Shown one piece after another: positions 8,660 to 18,525 of a DNA stretch of 64,000 nt. The DNA is from Gillisella vitis. GTDB lineage: Bacteria > Pseudomonadota > Alphaproteobacteria > Rhizobiales > Rhizobiaceae. Positions within the stretch are counted from its first letter, which is position 1. The number at the start of each line of letters is the position of its first letter. A model generated the notes under the pieces. That model ran no database searches and was not told the DNA's origin. It worked only from the letters and a program-made list of their open reading frames with translations. The translations under genes were made by a program, and so were the position numbers. The stretch covers positions 124,001 through 188,000 of the forward strand of contig WPHV01000005.1 of NCBI GenBank assembly GCA_009744235.1, given 5' to 3'.

Positions 8660-9223
8660 ATGACCACGCGAGACCTGGTTCTGATTGCGCTGTTTGCCGC
8701 CATCGTCGTTGTCCTCGGGCTTATTCCGCCCGTGCCGCTCGGCTTCATTCCGGTACCGATCACCGCTCAGTCTATGGGCGTGATGCTGGCTGGCTGCATC
8801 CTCGGCGCCAAGCGCGGGGCCTTGGCCTATGCGCTGTTCGTGCTGCTGGTCGCCATGGGCCTGCCGGTGCTGTCGGGCGGCCACGGCGGTCTGAACGCGC
8901 TGTTTGGCGCCACCGGCGGCTATATTTTCGGCTGGATTCTCGGCGCTTTCGTCACCGGCCTGATGGCTGAACGTTTTGCCCGTGCCTCCTCCACCGCCAG
9001 CGGCCAGACGATCGGCTTCTTTGCCGCCAGCATCATCGGCGGTATCGGCGTAGTCTATGCCTGCGGCATGCCATGGTGGAGCTTTGTGGCCGGCACCCCG
9101 ATCGACAAGGTGCTGATCGGCTCGCTCGCCTTTCTGCCCGGCGACCTGATCAAGGCCGCCATCGCAGCACTCGCCGCCCGCGCCGTGATGGTCGGCTATC
9201 CGCTTCTGCCGAAGCGGGTGTAA
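8660..9223 (+). CDS. bioY: Biotin ECF transporter substrate-binding protein BioY
   Basis: This 187-residue membrane protein binds biotin as the S-component of the ECF transporter. It shows the family pattern of five to six hydrophobic segments and the conserved FIPVPITAQSMGVMLAGCIL and LPVLSGGHGGLNALFGATGGY stretches. The start was set at ATG 8660 with a GAGGAGA ribosome-binding site. It is the last gene of bioMNY and converges with the thioesterase gene. Confidence 0.95.
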   Translation: MTTRDLVLIALFAAIVVVLGLIPPVPLGFIPVPITAQSMGVMLAGCILGAKRGALAYALFVLLVAMGLPVLSGGHGGLNALFGATGGYIFGWILGAFVTGLMAERFARASSTASGQTIGFFAASIIGGIGVVYACGMPWWSFVAGTPIDKVLIGSLAFLPGDLIKAAIAALAARAVMVGYPLLPKRV

Positions 9224-9298
9224 ACGTCTGTCATCATTCCCGCGTATCGCATTCGCAAAGCAAAACAGCGGCCCGGGTTATGGATGACAGACTGATGA

Positions 9299-9700
9299 TT
9301 ATGGCAACCACTGATACAGCCAATCCCTCAGCGCTTCCGATAGCGCCACCGGTTCGGCACTGTCTTTGTTCACAGCTGTCCAGGTGATCTCGACATCGGC
9401 GGCGCGGGTCTTGCCGCTTTCAACCGCAATGGCGAAGCCGACGGATTTGCCGCCGATCTTGTCCACCTGCACGGTGAAGCGCAGCGGGTCGCCCGGTCCA
9501 AGCATTTCAAAAAGCCGCGCCTCGAATTTGGTGGCGCGAAACTCCGGCTCCTGATCGTCTGCGGGCCGAGCCTGCCAGAAGCGATGGAGCGCTTCTTCGC
9601 ACAGCGCCAGCAGCGCGCTGTTGCTCAACCGTCCCCCCATGCCGACATCGCGCAGGCCGATCACCGTTTCGGTCACGTCCAGCCGTTCTCTTTTCGCCAT
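9299..9700 (-). CDS. Hotdog-fold thioesterase family protein
   Basis: A 133-residue protein resembling 4-hydroxybenzoyl-CoA-type acyl-CoA thioesterases. It has the hotdog pattern of a long central helix (LSNSALLALCEEALHRFW) followed by antiparallel strands (LRFTVQVDKIGGKSVGFAIAVESG). A catalytic Asp typical of the 4HBT group is not obvious at the N-terminus, so substrate and activity are uncertain. It is transcribed divergently from the HDAC-family gene across 83 bp. Confidence 0.65.
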   Translation of the reverse strand: MAKRERLDVTETVIGLRDVGMGGRLSNSALLALCEEALHRFWQARPADDQEPEFRATKFEARLFEMLGPGDPLRFTVQVDKIGGKSVGFAIAVESGKTRAADVEITWTAVNKDSAEPVALSEALRDWLYQWLP

Positions 9701-9783
9701 TGCCCTTGCCCTCCATGCCGTGATCGCTCATGTAATGGAAAAGAGATTGGTCGCGCAAGTTTGGTGCGACAGGAGGATGCGTC

Positions 9784-10719
9784 ATGACAACCCGGCTCTA
9801 TGAAAACCCGATCTTTCTGGAACACAACACGCCGGAAGGCCACCCTGAACGGGCAGACCGGCTGCGCTCGCTGAATATCGCCCTGGAGCATCCGAATTTT
9901 TCCGCCCTGGAGCGCCATCAGGCCCAGCAGGCCAATGAGGATGCTGTCATGCTGGCCCATCCCGAAGAGCATTTCATCGCTGTCATGCGGCAGGTGCCGG
10001 AGGAGGACGACCGGATCAACCAGCTGGAGGCCGATACCTATGCCTCGCAGAAAAGCCTGCAATGCGCCCTGACCGCCATCGGCGGGGCGATGGCCGCTGT
10101 GGACGATGTGATGACGGGTGCCGCCGACAATGTGTTCGTGGCGGGCCGTCCGCCCGGCCATCATGCGGAAAAAACCAAGGCGATGGGCTTCTGTCTGTTC
10201 AATACAGTAGCGATTGCTGCCCGCCATGCCCAGCAGGTCTATGGTGTCGAGCGGGTCGCCATTGTCGATTGGGATGTGCATCATGGCAATGGCACCCAGG
10301 ATATTTTCTGGGACGATCCATCCGTGCTGTTCTGTTCCACCCACCAGATGCCGCTTTATCCCTGGACGGGCAAGAAGGATGAGGTCGGGCCGCACAATAC
10401 CATCGTCAACGCGCCGCTCTCGGCCAATAGCGGCTCGGACCATTTCCGCGAAGCGTTCAAATCGCGGGTGCTGACGGCGCTCAATGATTTTTCCCCGGAT
10501 CTCATCCTGATTTCCGCCGGGTTTGATGCCCATCACCGCGACCCGCTGGCGCAGATCAATCTGGTTGGCGAGGACTTCGACTGGGCAACCGGGCGGCTGA
10601 TGGAAGTGGCCGACCGCTTTGCCAAAAACCGGGTCGTCAGCCTGCTGGAAGGCGGCTATGATCTGGAAGGCTTGGCCGAATCGGCTGGCATGCATATTTC
10701 GAGATTGATGAAGGGTTGA
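9784..10719 (+). CDS. Histone deacetylase-family protein
   Basis: A 311-residue class II HDAC-like amidohydrolase. The zinc and catalytic motifs are intact: GRPPGHHAE with the paired His, [11 protein letters not shown] with the metal Asp and His, and [10 protein letters not shown] with the second metal Asp. EGGYDLEGL occurs near the end. Bacterial relatives deacetylate acetylpolyamines or lysines, or act on short amides; the substrate here is unknown. It is immediately upstream of xseB (2-bp gap), so the two are cotranscribed, an arrangement I recall from other rhizobia. Confidence 0.9.
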   Translation: MTTRLYENPIFLEHNTPEGHPERADRLRSLNIALEHPNFSALERHQAQQANEDAVMLAHPEEHFIAVMRQVPEEDDRINQLEADTYASQKSLQCALTAIGGAMAAVDDVMTGAADNVFVAGRPPGHHAEKTKAMGFCLFNTVAIAARHAQQVYGVERVAIVDWDVHHGNGTQDIFWDDPSVLFCSTHQMPLYPWTGKKDEVGPHNTIVNAPLSANSGSDHFREAFKSRVLTALNDFSPDLILISAGFDAHHRDPLAQINLVGEDFDWATGRLMEVADRFAKNRVVSLLEGGYDLEGLAESAGMHISRLMKG

Positions 10720-10721
10720 GT

Positions 10722-10973
10722 ATGACCGACGTTGCCGCCACCGATATTGCAGCTTATTCCTTTGAAAAGGCCGTGGCCGAACTGGAAAGCATCGTGGCCC
10801 GGCTGGAGCGCGGTGATGTGGCGCTCGACGAATCCATCTCGATTTACGAGCGCGGCGAGTTGCTGAAGAAACATTGCGAGGCACTGCTCTCGGCCGCTGA
10901 AAACCGCATCGAAAAAATCCGGCTGGACCGGGCCGGCAAGCCTGTTGGTGCCGAGCCGCTGGACAAGGAATAG
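10722..10973 (+). CDS. xseB: Exodeoxyribonuclease VII small subunit
   Basis: An 83-residue helical protein with the XseB core [41 protein letters not shown]. It partners with XseA to form the single-strand exonuclease ExoVII; xseA is not in the window. ATG 10722 is preferred over an upstream TTG because it gives the normal length. It sits 2 bp after the HDAC-family gene and 292 bp before dxs, an order common in alphaproteobacteria. Confidence 0.93.
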   Translation: MTDVAATDIAAYSFEKAVAELESIVARLERGDVALDESISIYERGELLKKHCEALLSAAENRIEKIRLDRAGKPVGAEPLDKE

Positions 10974-11265
10974 GCCTGATCCTGGCAGGCCCGCCGCAAG
11001 GAAGATGCGTTTCTCCCTTTGCCGAAGGACATTTAAGTCCTATATGCATCAATAGGGCAGTTTTGCTGGATCTGCCCAATCATGAACCTGGACCTCCTGT
11101 TTGACAGCGGCGCTCAGCGCCTGGGAAACCAACAGGATTTGCGGGAAATGACATTGAATACTGTATGATTTCCCCCATTCATGGACCATTCAGGCCGTGC
11201 AGTGCATTCGGGAGGAAACTTGTGCAGCCGATAGTCTGAATGAAGAGAGAAAGAGGCTGGAGCCT

Positions 11266-13185
11266 GTGACATCGAAGCCAAACACGCCGTTGCTGGATCA
11301 GGTCGTGTTTCCGTCCGACCTTCGCAAGATCGAAGACAAGGACATGCCGCAAGTGGCGCGTGAACTGCGCGACGAGATGATTGATGCCGTGTCGGTGACC
11401 GGCGGACATCTGGGCGCCGGGCTTGGCGTGGTGGAACTGACGCTCGCCATCCACAAGGTTTTCAACACCCCAGAAGACCGGCTGATCTTCGATGTCGGAC
11501 ACCAATGCTATCCGCACAAGATCCTGACCGGGCGGCGGGCGCGCATCCGCACCCTGCGCCAGGAACATGGGCTGTCGGGCTTTACCAAGCGCACTGAGAG
11601 CGAATACGATCCGTTTGGCGCCGCGCATTCCTCCACGTCTATTTCGGCAGGCCTTGGCATGGCTGTGGCAGCCGAGCTTGGCCAGACCGACCGCAAGGTC
11701 ATCGCCGTGATCGGCGACGGCGCCATGTCGGCGGGCATGGCCTTTGAGGCGCTGAACAATGCTGGCGCGCTGGACGCGCGGCTGATCGTCATTCTCAACG
11801 ACAACGACATGTCGATTGCCCCACCAACAGGCGCGATGAGTGCCTATCTGGCGCGGCTCGCCTCCGGGCGCACCTATATGGGCATGCGCGAAATCGGCAA
11901 GAAACTCACTGCCTATCTCGGCAAGAATATCGACCGGGCCATCACCCGCGCCGTCGAACATGCACGCGGCTATGTGACCGGCGGCACGATGTTTGAGGAA
12001 ATGGGCTTTTACCATATCGGCCCGATTGACGGCCATTCCTTCGATCACCTTCTGCCGGTGCTGCGCAATGTGCGCGACAACGCCAAGGGGCCTGTGCTGA
12101 TCCATGTGGTGACGCAGAAGGGCAAGGGCTATGCGCCTGCCGAGGCCGCTGCCGACAAATATCACGGCGTCAATACCTTCGATGTCATCACCGGCACCCA
12201 GGCCAAGGCCAAACCGAATGCGCCGAGCTATACCGCCGTGTTTGCCGACGCACTGGTGGAAGAGGCCCGCCATGACGACAAGATCGTCGGCATTACCGCC
12301 GCCATGCCATCCGGCACCGGGCTGGACAAGCTGAAAACCCTGTTCCCGGATCGGACCTTCGATGTCGGCATTGCCGAACAGCATGCCGTGACCTTTGCCG
12401 CCGGCCTTGCTGCCGAAGGCTACAAGCCGTTCTGCGCGCTCTATTCCACCTTCCTGCAACGCGGCTACGATCAGGTCGTGCATGACGTGGCAATTCAGGG
12501 TCTGCCGGTACGCTTTCCTATCGACCGCGCCGGTTTCGTCGGCGCTGATGGTCCGACCCATGCTGGATCGTTCGATACCGGTTTTCTGGCCAGCCTGCCC
12601 GGTTTCGTGGTGATGGCGGCAGCGGATGAAGCAGAGCTGAAGCATATGGTGCGCACCGCCGCCGCCTATGATGAGGGTCCGATTTCCTTCCGCTATCCAC
12701 GCGGCGAAGGCGTTGGTATCCAGATGCCGGAGCGTGGCGAGATTTTGCAAATCGGCAAGGGCCGGATCATCAAGGAAGGCTCGAAAGTGGCGCTGCTGTC
12801 GTTCGGGACGCGGCTGGCTGAATGTCTTGTCGCAGCGGAAGATCTCGATGCCGCTGGCCTGCCGACGACTGTGGCCGATGCCCGGTTTGCCAAGCCGCTC
12901 GATCTCGACTTGATCCGCCAGCTTGCCCGCCACCATGCCGTGCTGATCACGGTCGAGGAAGGTGCTGTTGGCGGGTTCGGATCTCAGGTCCTGCATATGC
13001 TGGCCAATGAGGGTCTTCTCGACCACGGCCTGAAAGTTCGCAGTCTGGTTCTGCCAGATCTATGGATGGATCAGGCCAAGCCTGACGTCATGTATGAAAA
13101 GGCAGGCCTCGACGCCAAGGGTATCGTTTCAACGGTGTTCACGGCGCTGTCACTTGATGCCCTGGCCCAGGATAGCCTGGCTTAA
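11266..13185 (+). CDS. dxs: 1-deoxy-D-xylulose-5-phosphate synthase
   Basis: This 639-residue thiamine-diphosphate enzyme condenses pyruvate and glyceraldehyde-3-phosphate, the first step of the MEP isoprenoid pathway. Visible motifs are [15 protein letters not shown], the ThDP motif [18 protein letters not shown], and the C-terminal transketolase stretch [18 protein letters not shown]. The start is most likely GTG 11266 ([13 protein letters not shown]), preceded by AGAGGCTGGAG; an upstream in-frame ATG at 11197 adds 23 unlikely residues. A strong hairpin follows. Confidence 0.95.
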   Translation: MTSKPNTPLLDQVVFPSDLRKIEDKDMPQVARELRDEMIDAVSVTGGHLGAGLGVVELTLAIHKVFNTPEDRLIFDVGHQCYPHKILTGRRARIRTLRQEHGLSGFTKRTESEYDPFGAAHSSTSISAGLGMAVAAELGQTDRKVIAVIGDGAMSAGMAFEALNNAGALDARLIVILNDNDMSIAPPTGAMSAYLARLASGRTYMGMREIGKKLTAYLGKNIDRAITRAVEHARGYVTGGTMFEEMGFYHIGPIDGHSFDHLLPVLRNVRDNAKGPVLIHVVTQKGKGYAPAEAAADKYHGVNTFDVITGTQAKAKPNAPSYTAVFADALVEEARHDDKIVGITAAMPSGTGLDKLKTLFPDRTFDVGIAEQHAVTFAAGLAAEGYKPFCALYSTFLQRGYDQVVHDVAIQGLPVRFPIDRAGFVGADGPTHAGSFDTGFLASLPGFVVMAAADEAELKHMVRTAAAYDEGPISFRYPRGEGVGIQMPERGEILQIGKGRIIKEGSKVALLSFGTRLAECLVAAEDLDAAGLPTTVADARFAKPLDLDLIRQLARHHAVLITVEEGAVGGFGSQVLHMLANEGLLDHGLKVRSLVLPDLWMDQAKPDVMYEKAGLDAKGIVSTVFTALSLDALAQDSLA

Positions 13186-13238
13186 AGATAGCATCGGCAG
13201 CCCTTCAGCGGACGATACTCCGGATAGTGTTAAATACC

Positions 13239-13272
13239 AAAACGCCGCTGACGATTAAGCCAGCGGCGTTTT
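13239..13272. terminator. Bidirectional terminator between dxs and a chemoreceptor gene
   Basis: AAAACGCCGCTG (13239-13250) pairs perfectly with CAGCGGCGTTTT (13261-13272) across a ten-base loop. The A and T runs serve both strands, as expected between convergent genes. Confidence 0.9.
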
Positions 13273-13309
13273 GTTGACTTACACCCACCAAGCATGGTGG
13301 ACAGTTCGA

Positions 13310-15250
13310 TCAGAATTCCGACCATTCCTGTTTCACGGCGGCGGACGATGCACCTCCGCCGAAGGCCTTGCCGATCTTGGAGGCAAGAGCACGGGCGGGA
13401 GAAGCAACCGGACGCTGCGATGGGCTGGCAACTGCCGGATGTCCGGCAAATGACCTCCGACCCGCAAGTTGGAACTGACTGACAAGCGTCTTCAAACGGT
13501 TGGCTTCGGTGGCAAGAGCTGCAGCAGCGGCGGTCGATTGCTCGACCATGGCCGCATTCTGCTGCGTCGTCTGGTCCATCTGGTTGACCGCCGAATTGAC
13601 TTCGGCAAGACCGGTGGACTGTTCCCTTGCCGATGTAGCGATTGCCTCCATCAACTGGTTGATCTGAACCACGTGATCGCCGATTGACTTCAGGGCAACA
13701 CCGGTTTCACGCACCAGCTTGACGCCACTATCGACTTCCGAAGAGGAGTTCTGGATCAGACCCTTGATTTCCTTGGCAGCCTGGGCAGACCGTTGCGCCA
13801 GCTCACGCACTTCCTGGGCAACCACCGCAAAGCCCTTACCGGCTTCACCGGCACGCGCTGCCTCGACACCGGCATTCAGTGCAAGAAGGTTGGTCTGGAA
13901 GGCGATTTCATCGATCACGCCGATGATGTTGGAAATCTGCTGCGAGCTTTCCTCAATCCGCTTCATGGCGTTTTCGGCCTGATTGACGACTTCCGACGAC
14001 CGCACGGCGTTCTGGTTGGCGGTAATCGCCACAGAGCGGGCCTCTTCTGTGCGCTGCGATGAATTGGTCACATTGACGGTGATCTGGTCAAGCGCCGCCG
14101 CTGTTTCTTCCAGGGCTGCGGCCTGCTGCTCGGTCCGCTTGGACAGATCATTCGTGCCATCGGCAATTTCACGGGTGCCGTTTTCCATACCTTCGACGGT
14201 CTGGAGAACAGAGCCGAGCGTCGTTCCAAGCTGTTCCAGCGAGGCGTTGAAATCCTGGCGCAGCGATTCATATTCAGCGGCGAAAGCATCGTTGAGCTGG
14301 AAGGATACGTCGCCCTGCGCCAGGCGCTTCAGGCCTTCGCCAAGTGTCTGCGTTGCAAATCGCAGATTGGCCGCTTCCTGCTCCGCGCGCTGTTGATGGG
14401 CAGCCTGGGTCTGTGCCGTTTGCTGGCGGTTGACCGTTGCCTGCTCTTCCAACTCGCGATTGGCAATGGCGTTCTTGCGGAATACTTCAACCGCATCGGC
14501 CATATGACCGACTTCGTCGCGGCGACCAATGCCCGGGATATCAATTGCTGTCTCGCCGGTTGCAAGCGCACGCATTGAGGCGGTGATCCGGGCCAGCGGC
14601 GCAATCATGCCCTTGTTGAGGAGCAGAAGCGAGAAACCGATCAACAAGACAAGCGTTGCACTGCCCATCAGGATATTGCGGCGGGCGTCATAAGCGGCTT
14701 CCTCGGCAGCTTTCTGGCGCACGCTGAGAAGCGCGCTTTCCTCATCGGCAATCTCCTTGGCCTTGGCGCGAATGCCATCCATATAGGTCTTGCCCGCCCC
14801 GGAAATTTCCAGCTGGCGGCCCTGCTCCCGGGTGGCCGGGTCCTTCATCAGGGCAAGTTCCTTTGACACGACCTTGGCCTGCCATTCCTGAACGAACGCA
14901 TCGAGATCGGAGAGACGCTTCTGCTGGACCGGATTGTCAGAGGTCAGGCCGCGAACAGCCGCATAGGCATCGGCGTAGCTCTTCAAGCCAGCCTTTTGCG
15001 GCTCAAGGAATTTTTCATCCGCTTCCGACAGAAGGTAAGCCCGAATACCAGTTTCCTGATTGACCATCGACGCAACAATGGCATCCATCTTTTGCAGCAC
15101 GACATAGGTATGCACAGTCCAGCCAGACGACTCTTCCTGATGGGAGAGCGAACGCCAGCTGACCGCATTCACAACAAGACTGACAGCAAGCAAGATTGCA
15201 AATGTCAGTCCAATTTTTGCAACGATCCGTATATTATCCAGAATTTTCAT
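13310..15250 (-). CDS. Methyl-accepting chemotaxis protein, CHASE3-type sensor, CheR-tether tail
   Basis: A 646-residue chemoreceptor. Membrane segments lie near residues 12-32 and 192-213 and enclose a helical sensor with the CHASE3-like motif QETGIRAYLLSEADEKFL. HAMP follows at about 214-266, then a cytoplasmic coiled coil with the conserved hairpin tip [21 protein letters not shown]. The last residues, QEWSEF, fit the xWxxF pentapeptide that tethers CheR and CheB in high-abundance receptors. The ligand is unknown. It shares the tail and architecture with the receptor at 16576-18525; the two are probably a duplication. Confidence 0.93.
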   Translation of the reverse strand: MKILDNIRIVAKIGLTFAILLAVSLVVNAVSWRSLSHQEESSGWTVHTYVVLQKMDAIVASMVNQETGIRAYLLSEADEKFLEPQKAGLKSYADAYAAVRGLTSDNPVQQKRLSDLDAFVQEWQAKVVSKELALMKDPATREQGRQLEISGAGKTYMDGIRAKAKEIADEESALLSVRQKAAEEAAYDARRNILMGSATLVLLIGFSLLLLNKGMIAPLARITASMRALATGETAIDIPGIGRRDEVGHMADAVEVFRKNAIANRELEEQATVNRQQTAQTQAAHQQRAEQEAANLRFATQTLGEGLKRLAQGDVSFQLNDAFAAEYESLRQDFNASLEQLGTTLGSVLQTVEGMENGTREIADGTNDLSKRTEQQAAALEETAAALDQITVNVTNSSQRTEEARSVAITANQNAVRSSEVVNQAENAMKRIEESSQQISNIIGVIDEIAFQTNLLALNAGVEAARAGEAGKGFAVVAQEVRELAQRSAQAAKEIKGLIQNSSSEVDSGVKLVRETGVALKSIGDHVVQINQLMEAIATSAREQSTGLAEVNSAVNQMDQTTQQNAAMVEQSTAAAAALATEANRLKTLVSQFQLAGRRSFAGHPAVASPSQRPVASPARALASKIGKAFGGGASSAAVKQEWSEF

Positions 15251-16238
15251 CGTCCAGTTCCCTCATTCGCGAACTTGAAGAGATGAATTCTTTCAAGAGG
15301 CGAGGCGTTGCTATCTCAAAACATGATTATTTGGGCGACAGTCCAGCATCATGCCGGGATAACCACAATCCTGGGAATCCCCCTCCCTTGATTGCAACGC
15401 GTCACTTGGTTTTTAGTTTTATTGTATATGCATTAAAAAATCTATAATAATATAAATACATTCGCATCATCGAGAAGCACAACCGCTAAACATTGAAGAA
15501 AATACATATGAATATGCCTAGTATATAATCTACCCAGACGCGAATAATGTTTTTTATTTCAATTTTTGGATATGTCGCATTCCCTATACATGAAACATAT
15601 TTTCCGCATCCCCAAGTTGAAACATAAAATATTATTCATGGCTGAATATTTATTTATGCTCATTTAGTTACTTTCACTTTACAATTTAACTTTGACAAAA
15701 ATCAATTTTGCGCTCCATGTGCCGATGCATATCAAACCGCTTATAATTTGCATTTTGACCAGCAAATGATTGGAATCATTTAAAAAAACGCTGGAAAATG
15801 AGAGAGTGATCCTACCTCAGTAAAATTGACGTCTATCAAAAGATACGTTCTACGAGTATCGAGGGGAAAAATGCTTACACTCCTGAACGACAGGCAAAGG
15901 CTTTTCATTGTCGAAGCCAAGGAAAAGCCTTTGCCCTTCTCCATCAACTCCCGACTGTAAAATGATAGCGAAGATTTCAAACCTTCAATGCTGATGATTG
16001 TCACGCTGGCAATTGCGGTGGCTCGACAGCATCGGCTGCATCGCTCAATGCTGCGTTGAACAGACCTGAAAGGAGGAAGACGCCCTTTCCATTTCAGCGC
16101 GTCCTGAAGACGCAGCACGCGACGCAATGGTTTTGCGTTTGAGCTGCCGTCTTGCCGCTAGCCCACCTTCTCCTCCCCAAGGCGTGCAAGCAGAGAGAGA
16201 AAGACCCGCAGCGTTTCGGGCTTCCCCTCCACCTTCTA

Positions 16239-16285
16239 AGAGCATCGGACCGAAAAATGGGAACCGATTTTCTGTAAGATGCTCT
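16239..16285. repeat. Palindromic repeat, GCATCGGACCGAAAA family
   Basis: AGAGCATCGGACCGAAAA and TTTTCTGTAAGATGCTCT form imperfect arms around ATGGGAACCGA. It resembles the copies at 49407-49447 and 57525-57565; the right arm here is diverged. Confidence 0.7.
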
Positions 16286-16371
16286 AAAAATGGCAGGGAA
16301 GTTGAACTCGTCATCCTCTATCTTTTGGGTTCAGTGTGTCTCTTCGGGAAACGTGGGCCCGATTTTTCCTA

Positions 16372-16563
16372 ACAGTCTGTTCAAGAATTTCTGCTGGTCT
16401 GACGAAAATGGTGATTCCGAGAGCCGGAACGGAGCGTACTTATGTACGTGAGTACAAGCATTCCAGGAAAAGTGCGGAGCAGCTTTTCGTCGGAAATGCG
16501 ATTGCATCATTCAAGCGCAGAAATTGCCATTTGCAGACGGCCAGCGGCGATATTGGACGGACT
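16372..16563. repeat. MITE-like repeat, copy 1 (with nested hairpin)
   Basis: Begins ACAGTCTGTTCAAGAA and ends TTGGACGGACTG. It is near-identical to the copy at 35000-35141 except for about 58 extra bases at 16455-16512. That insert itself folds as a hairpin, with GCATTCC..GAAAAG against CTTTTCG..GGAAATGC. It ends 12 bp beyond the stop codon of the adjacent chemoreceptor. It encodes no protein. Confidence 0.8.
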
Positions 16564-16575
16564 GCAAGACAAATT

Positions 16576-18525
16576 CTAGAATTCCGACCATTCCTGTTTG
16601 ACGGCGGCTGCCGCTGTGCCGCCCCCAAAGGCCTTGCCGAGCTTGGAAACCAGCGAGCGAGCGGGAGAGGAAACCGGACGCTGCGATGCAGCGCTGGAGA
16701 CAGGATGAGCCGGACCCGCCGAGGCGGTATATTTCGCCATGTCCGGACCATCCTCCAGCTTGAACTGGCGCAACAGATCCATCAGCGCATCGGCTTCCGA
16801 GGCGAGCGTATGGCTGGCTGCGGTCTGCTCTTCCACCATGGCGGCGTTTTGCTGCGTGCCCTTGTCCATGTCGGTGACGGCCACGTTGATCTCCGAGAGA
16901 CCCGTCGATTGCTCCCGCGAAGCGGTGACGATGGCCGTGACATTTTCGCTGATGTGCTGGACAGCCGTGACGATCTGCTCCAGTTCGCGGCCGGTCTCTC
17001 CGACCAGCGACACGCCTGCCCCAACCTGGGCGGAGGATGCACTGATCAGCACCTTGATTTCCTTGGCGGCCTTGGCAGAGCGCTCTGCCAAGGCCCGCAC
17101 TTCCTGTGCTACCACGGCAAATCCCTTACCTGCATCGCCGGCGCGGGCAGCTTCTACTCCGGCATTGAGCGCCAGGAGATTGGTCTGGAAGGCAATATCC
17201 TCGATGACACCGATGATATTGCCGATTTCGCCGGAGGATTTCTCGATTTCGGTCATGGCGGCCACGGCGTTTCTCACCACTTGGCCGGAGCGTTCAGCAC
17301 CGGTGCGGGTGGTGGCCACCAGCTGGCCAACATCTTCGGCGCGCCGGGCGCTGTCTTTCACGGTGCGGGTTACCTGCTCAAGGGCGGCTGCGGTTTCCTC
17401 CACAGAGGCCGCCTGTTGCTCGGTCCGCTTGGCCAGATCGTCGGCCGACGCACGGATTTCCGCCGCCCCGGCGTTGATCGCCTGGGCATTGGCGCCCACC
17501 GTTTTCAATGCGGCCTGCAACTTGGCAAGGGATTCGTTGAAATTCACCCGCAGCCCATCCAGCCGCTCGACAAAGGGCATGGTAAGGCGATGGGCGACAT
17601 TGCCGTTGGCGAGTGCCGAAAGCCCTTCCGCCAATTGCACGACAACGAACGAGATCTCGTCGGACTCCTGCTGTTTCTGCGCCTGGGCGGCCTGCTGCTC
17701 ATCCTCGGAGCGGCGGCGCAGGGTATCGGCTTCCTCGGTCAGGCGCAGTTTTTCAATCGCCGCATCCTTGAAGACCAAAACGGCCTTTGCCATCCGGCCA
17801 ACCTCATCGCCCCGGTTGATGGCGGGAACATCGACGCCGTGGTCGCCGGATGCCAGTTTGCTCATCGCCACAGTCATACCAGTGATCGGGTTGACGATGG
17901 AACGCGCCAGAAGCCAGATCAGCAAGACAGCCAATCCGCCGGCCAGCGCGCAACCGGCCAGCAGCGCCAGTTCAAGACGCGACTGCGCATCGCGCTGGAT
18001 TCCCCGTTGCTCGTTGCCCATTTCCACCACTACGGTCTTTGCCTTGGCGGCAGCATCGCGAAATGCATCCAGTTCGCCCTTCGACGCATAGACACGGGTG
18101 ATCTCTTCCACCGTCTTCCCGCTCTTGCGGGCTTCCAGCTGCGGCAAGACCAATTGCGTGTGAAATCTGTCGGCCGCCGTCTTGATATCGTCCAGCATGG
18201 ACTGAACGGCCTGATGACCGGCAGCGGCAGTGCGGGCATCGTCCAGGGATTTCAACATTTTGTCGCGGCTGTCGAAGACGGCCTTATAGGTGCTGTCGGA
18301 CCCCAATAGCAGATAGCCGCGTTGATTGACCGCCTCTTCCAGCATCGCCTGAAGCGTCAAATCCAAGGCATAACCGACTTGTTCGATCTGAGCGTGTTCC
18401 TCAAGCGCCGCCTTGACCTGTCTGCCCTGAAGAAAAACAACCGCAGAAGCAACAAAGCACCCCGCCATGATCGCGACGAAGGTCAGATAAAGTTTTTTGC
18501 TGAGGGACAAATCCTGAAACGACAT
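16576..18525 (-). CDS. Methyl-accepting chemotaxis protein, CHASE3-like sensor, CheR-tether tail
   Basis: A 649-residue chemoreceptor with membrane segments near residues 12-33 and 184-207 flanking an all-helical sensor containing EEAVNQRGYLLLGSDSTYK, a CHASE3-like motif. A HAMP domain and a long signalling coiled coil follow, with the tip [19 protein letters not shown]. The C-terminus VKQEWSEF matches that of the receptor at 13310-15250 and fits the CheR pentapeptide pattern. The ligand is unknown. A MITE-like repeat lies immediately past the stop codon. Confidence 0.93.
   Translation of the reverse strand: MSFQDLSLSKKLYLTFVAIMAGCFVASAVVFLQGRQVKAALEEHAQIEQVGYALDLTLQAMLEEAVNQRGYLLLGSDSTYKAVFDSRDKMLKSLDDARTAAAGHQAVQSMLDDIKTAADRFHTQLVLPQLEARKSGKTVEEITRVYASKGELDAFRDAAAKAKTVVVEMGNEQRGIQRDAQSRLELALLAGCALAGGLAVLLIWLLARSIVNPITGMTVAMSKLASGDHGVDVPAINRGDEVGRMAKAVLVFKDAAIEKLRLTEEADTLRRRSEDEQQAAQAQKQQESDEISFVVVQLAEGLSALANGNVAHRLTMPFVERLDGLRVNFNESLAKLQAALKTVGANAQAINAGAAEIRASADDLAKRTEQQAASVEETAAALEQVTRTVKDSARRAEDVGQLVATTRTGAERSGQVVRNAVAAMTEIEKSSGEIGNIIGVIEDIAFQTNLLALNAGVEAARAGDAGKGFAVVAQEVRALAERSAKAAKEIKVLISASSAQVGAGVSLVGETGRELEQIVTAVQHISENVTAIVTASREQSTGLSEINVAVTDMDKGTQQNAAMVEEQTAASHTLASEADALMDLLRQFKLEDGPDMAKYTASAGPAHPVSSAASQRPVSSPARSLVSKLGKAFGGGTAAAAVKQEWSEF

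Larger units (their letters stand above)
15251..16575. other. 1.3-kb AT-rich intergenic region with repeats
   Basis: The left part, roughly 15380-15800, is strongly AT-rich compared with the rest of the window. It has no convincing ORF and is upstream of the chemoreceptor ending at 15250, so it probably holds that gene's promoter. The right part contains a GCATCGGACC palindrome (16239-16285) and a MITE-like repeat (16372-16563). No RNA gene was recognised. Confidence 0.6.

Noticed and set aside
9673-11079. 468-codon minus-strand ORF
   Set aside because: Antisense to the HDAC-family gene and xseB, both of which have clear motifs.
11179-13026. 615-codon minus-strand ORF
   Set aside because: It is antisense to dxs, which has all its motifs. 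No motif is seen in the antisense frame.
16120-16240. Possible small RNA or repeat in CCACCTTCTCCTCCCC sequence
   Set aside because: It only partly resembles the CCCCCTCA repeat family and has no clear inverted partner.
16336-18309. 657-codon plus-strand ORF
   Set aside because: Antisense to a chemoreceptor gene; its start lies in repeat sequence.
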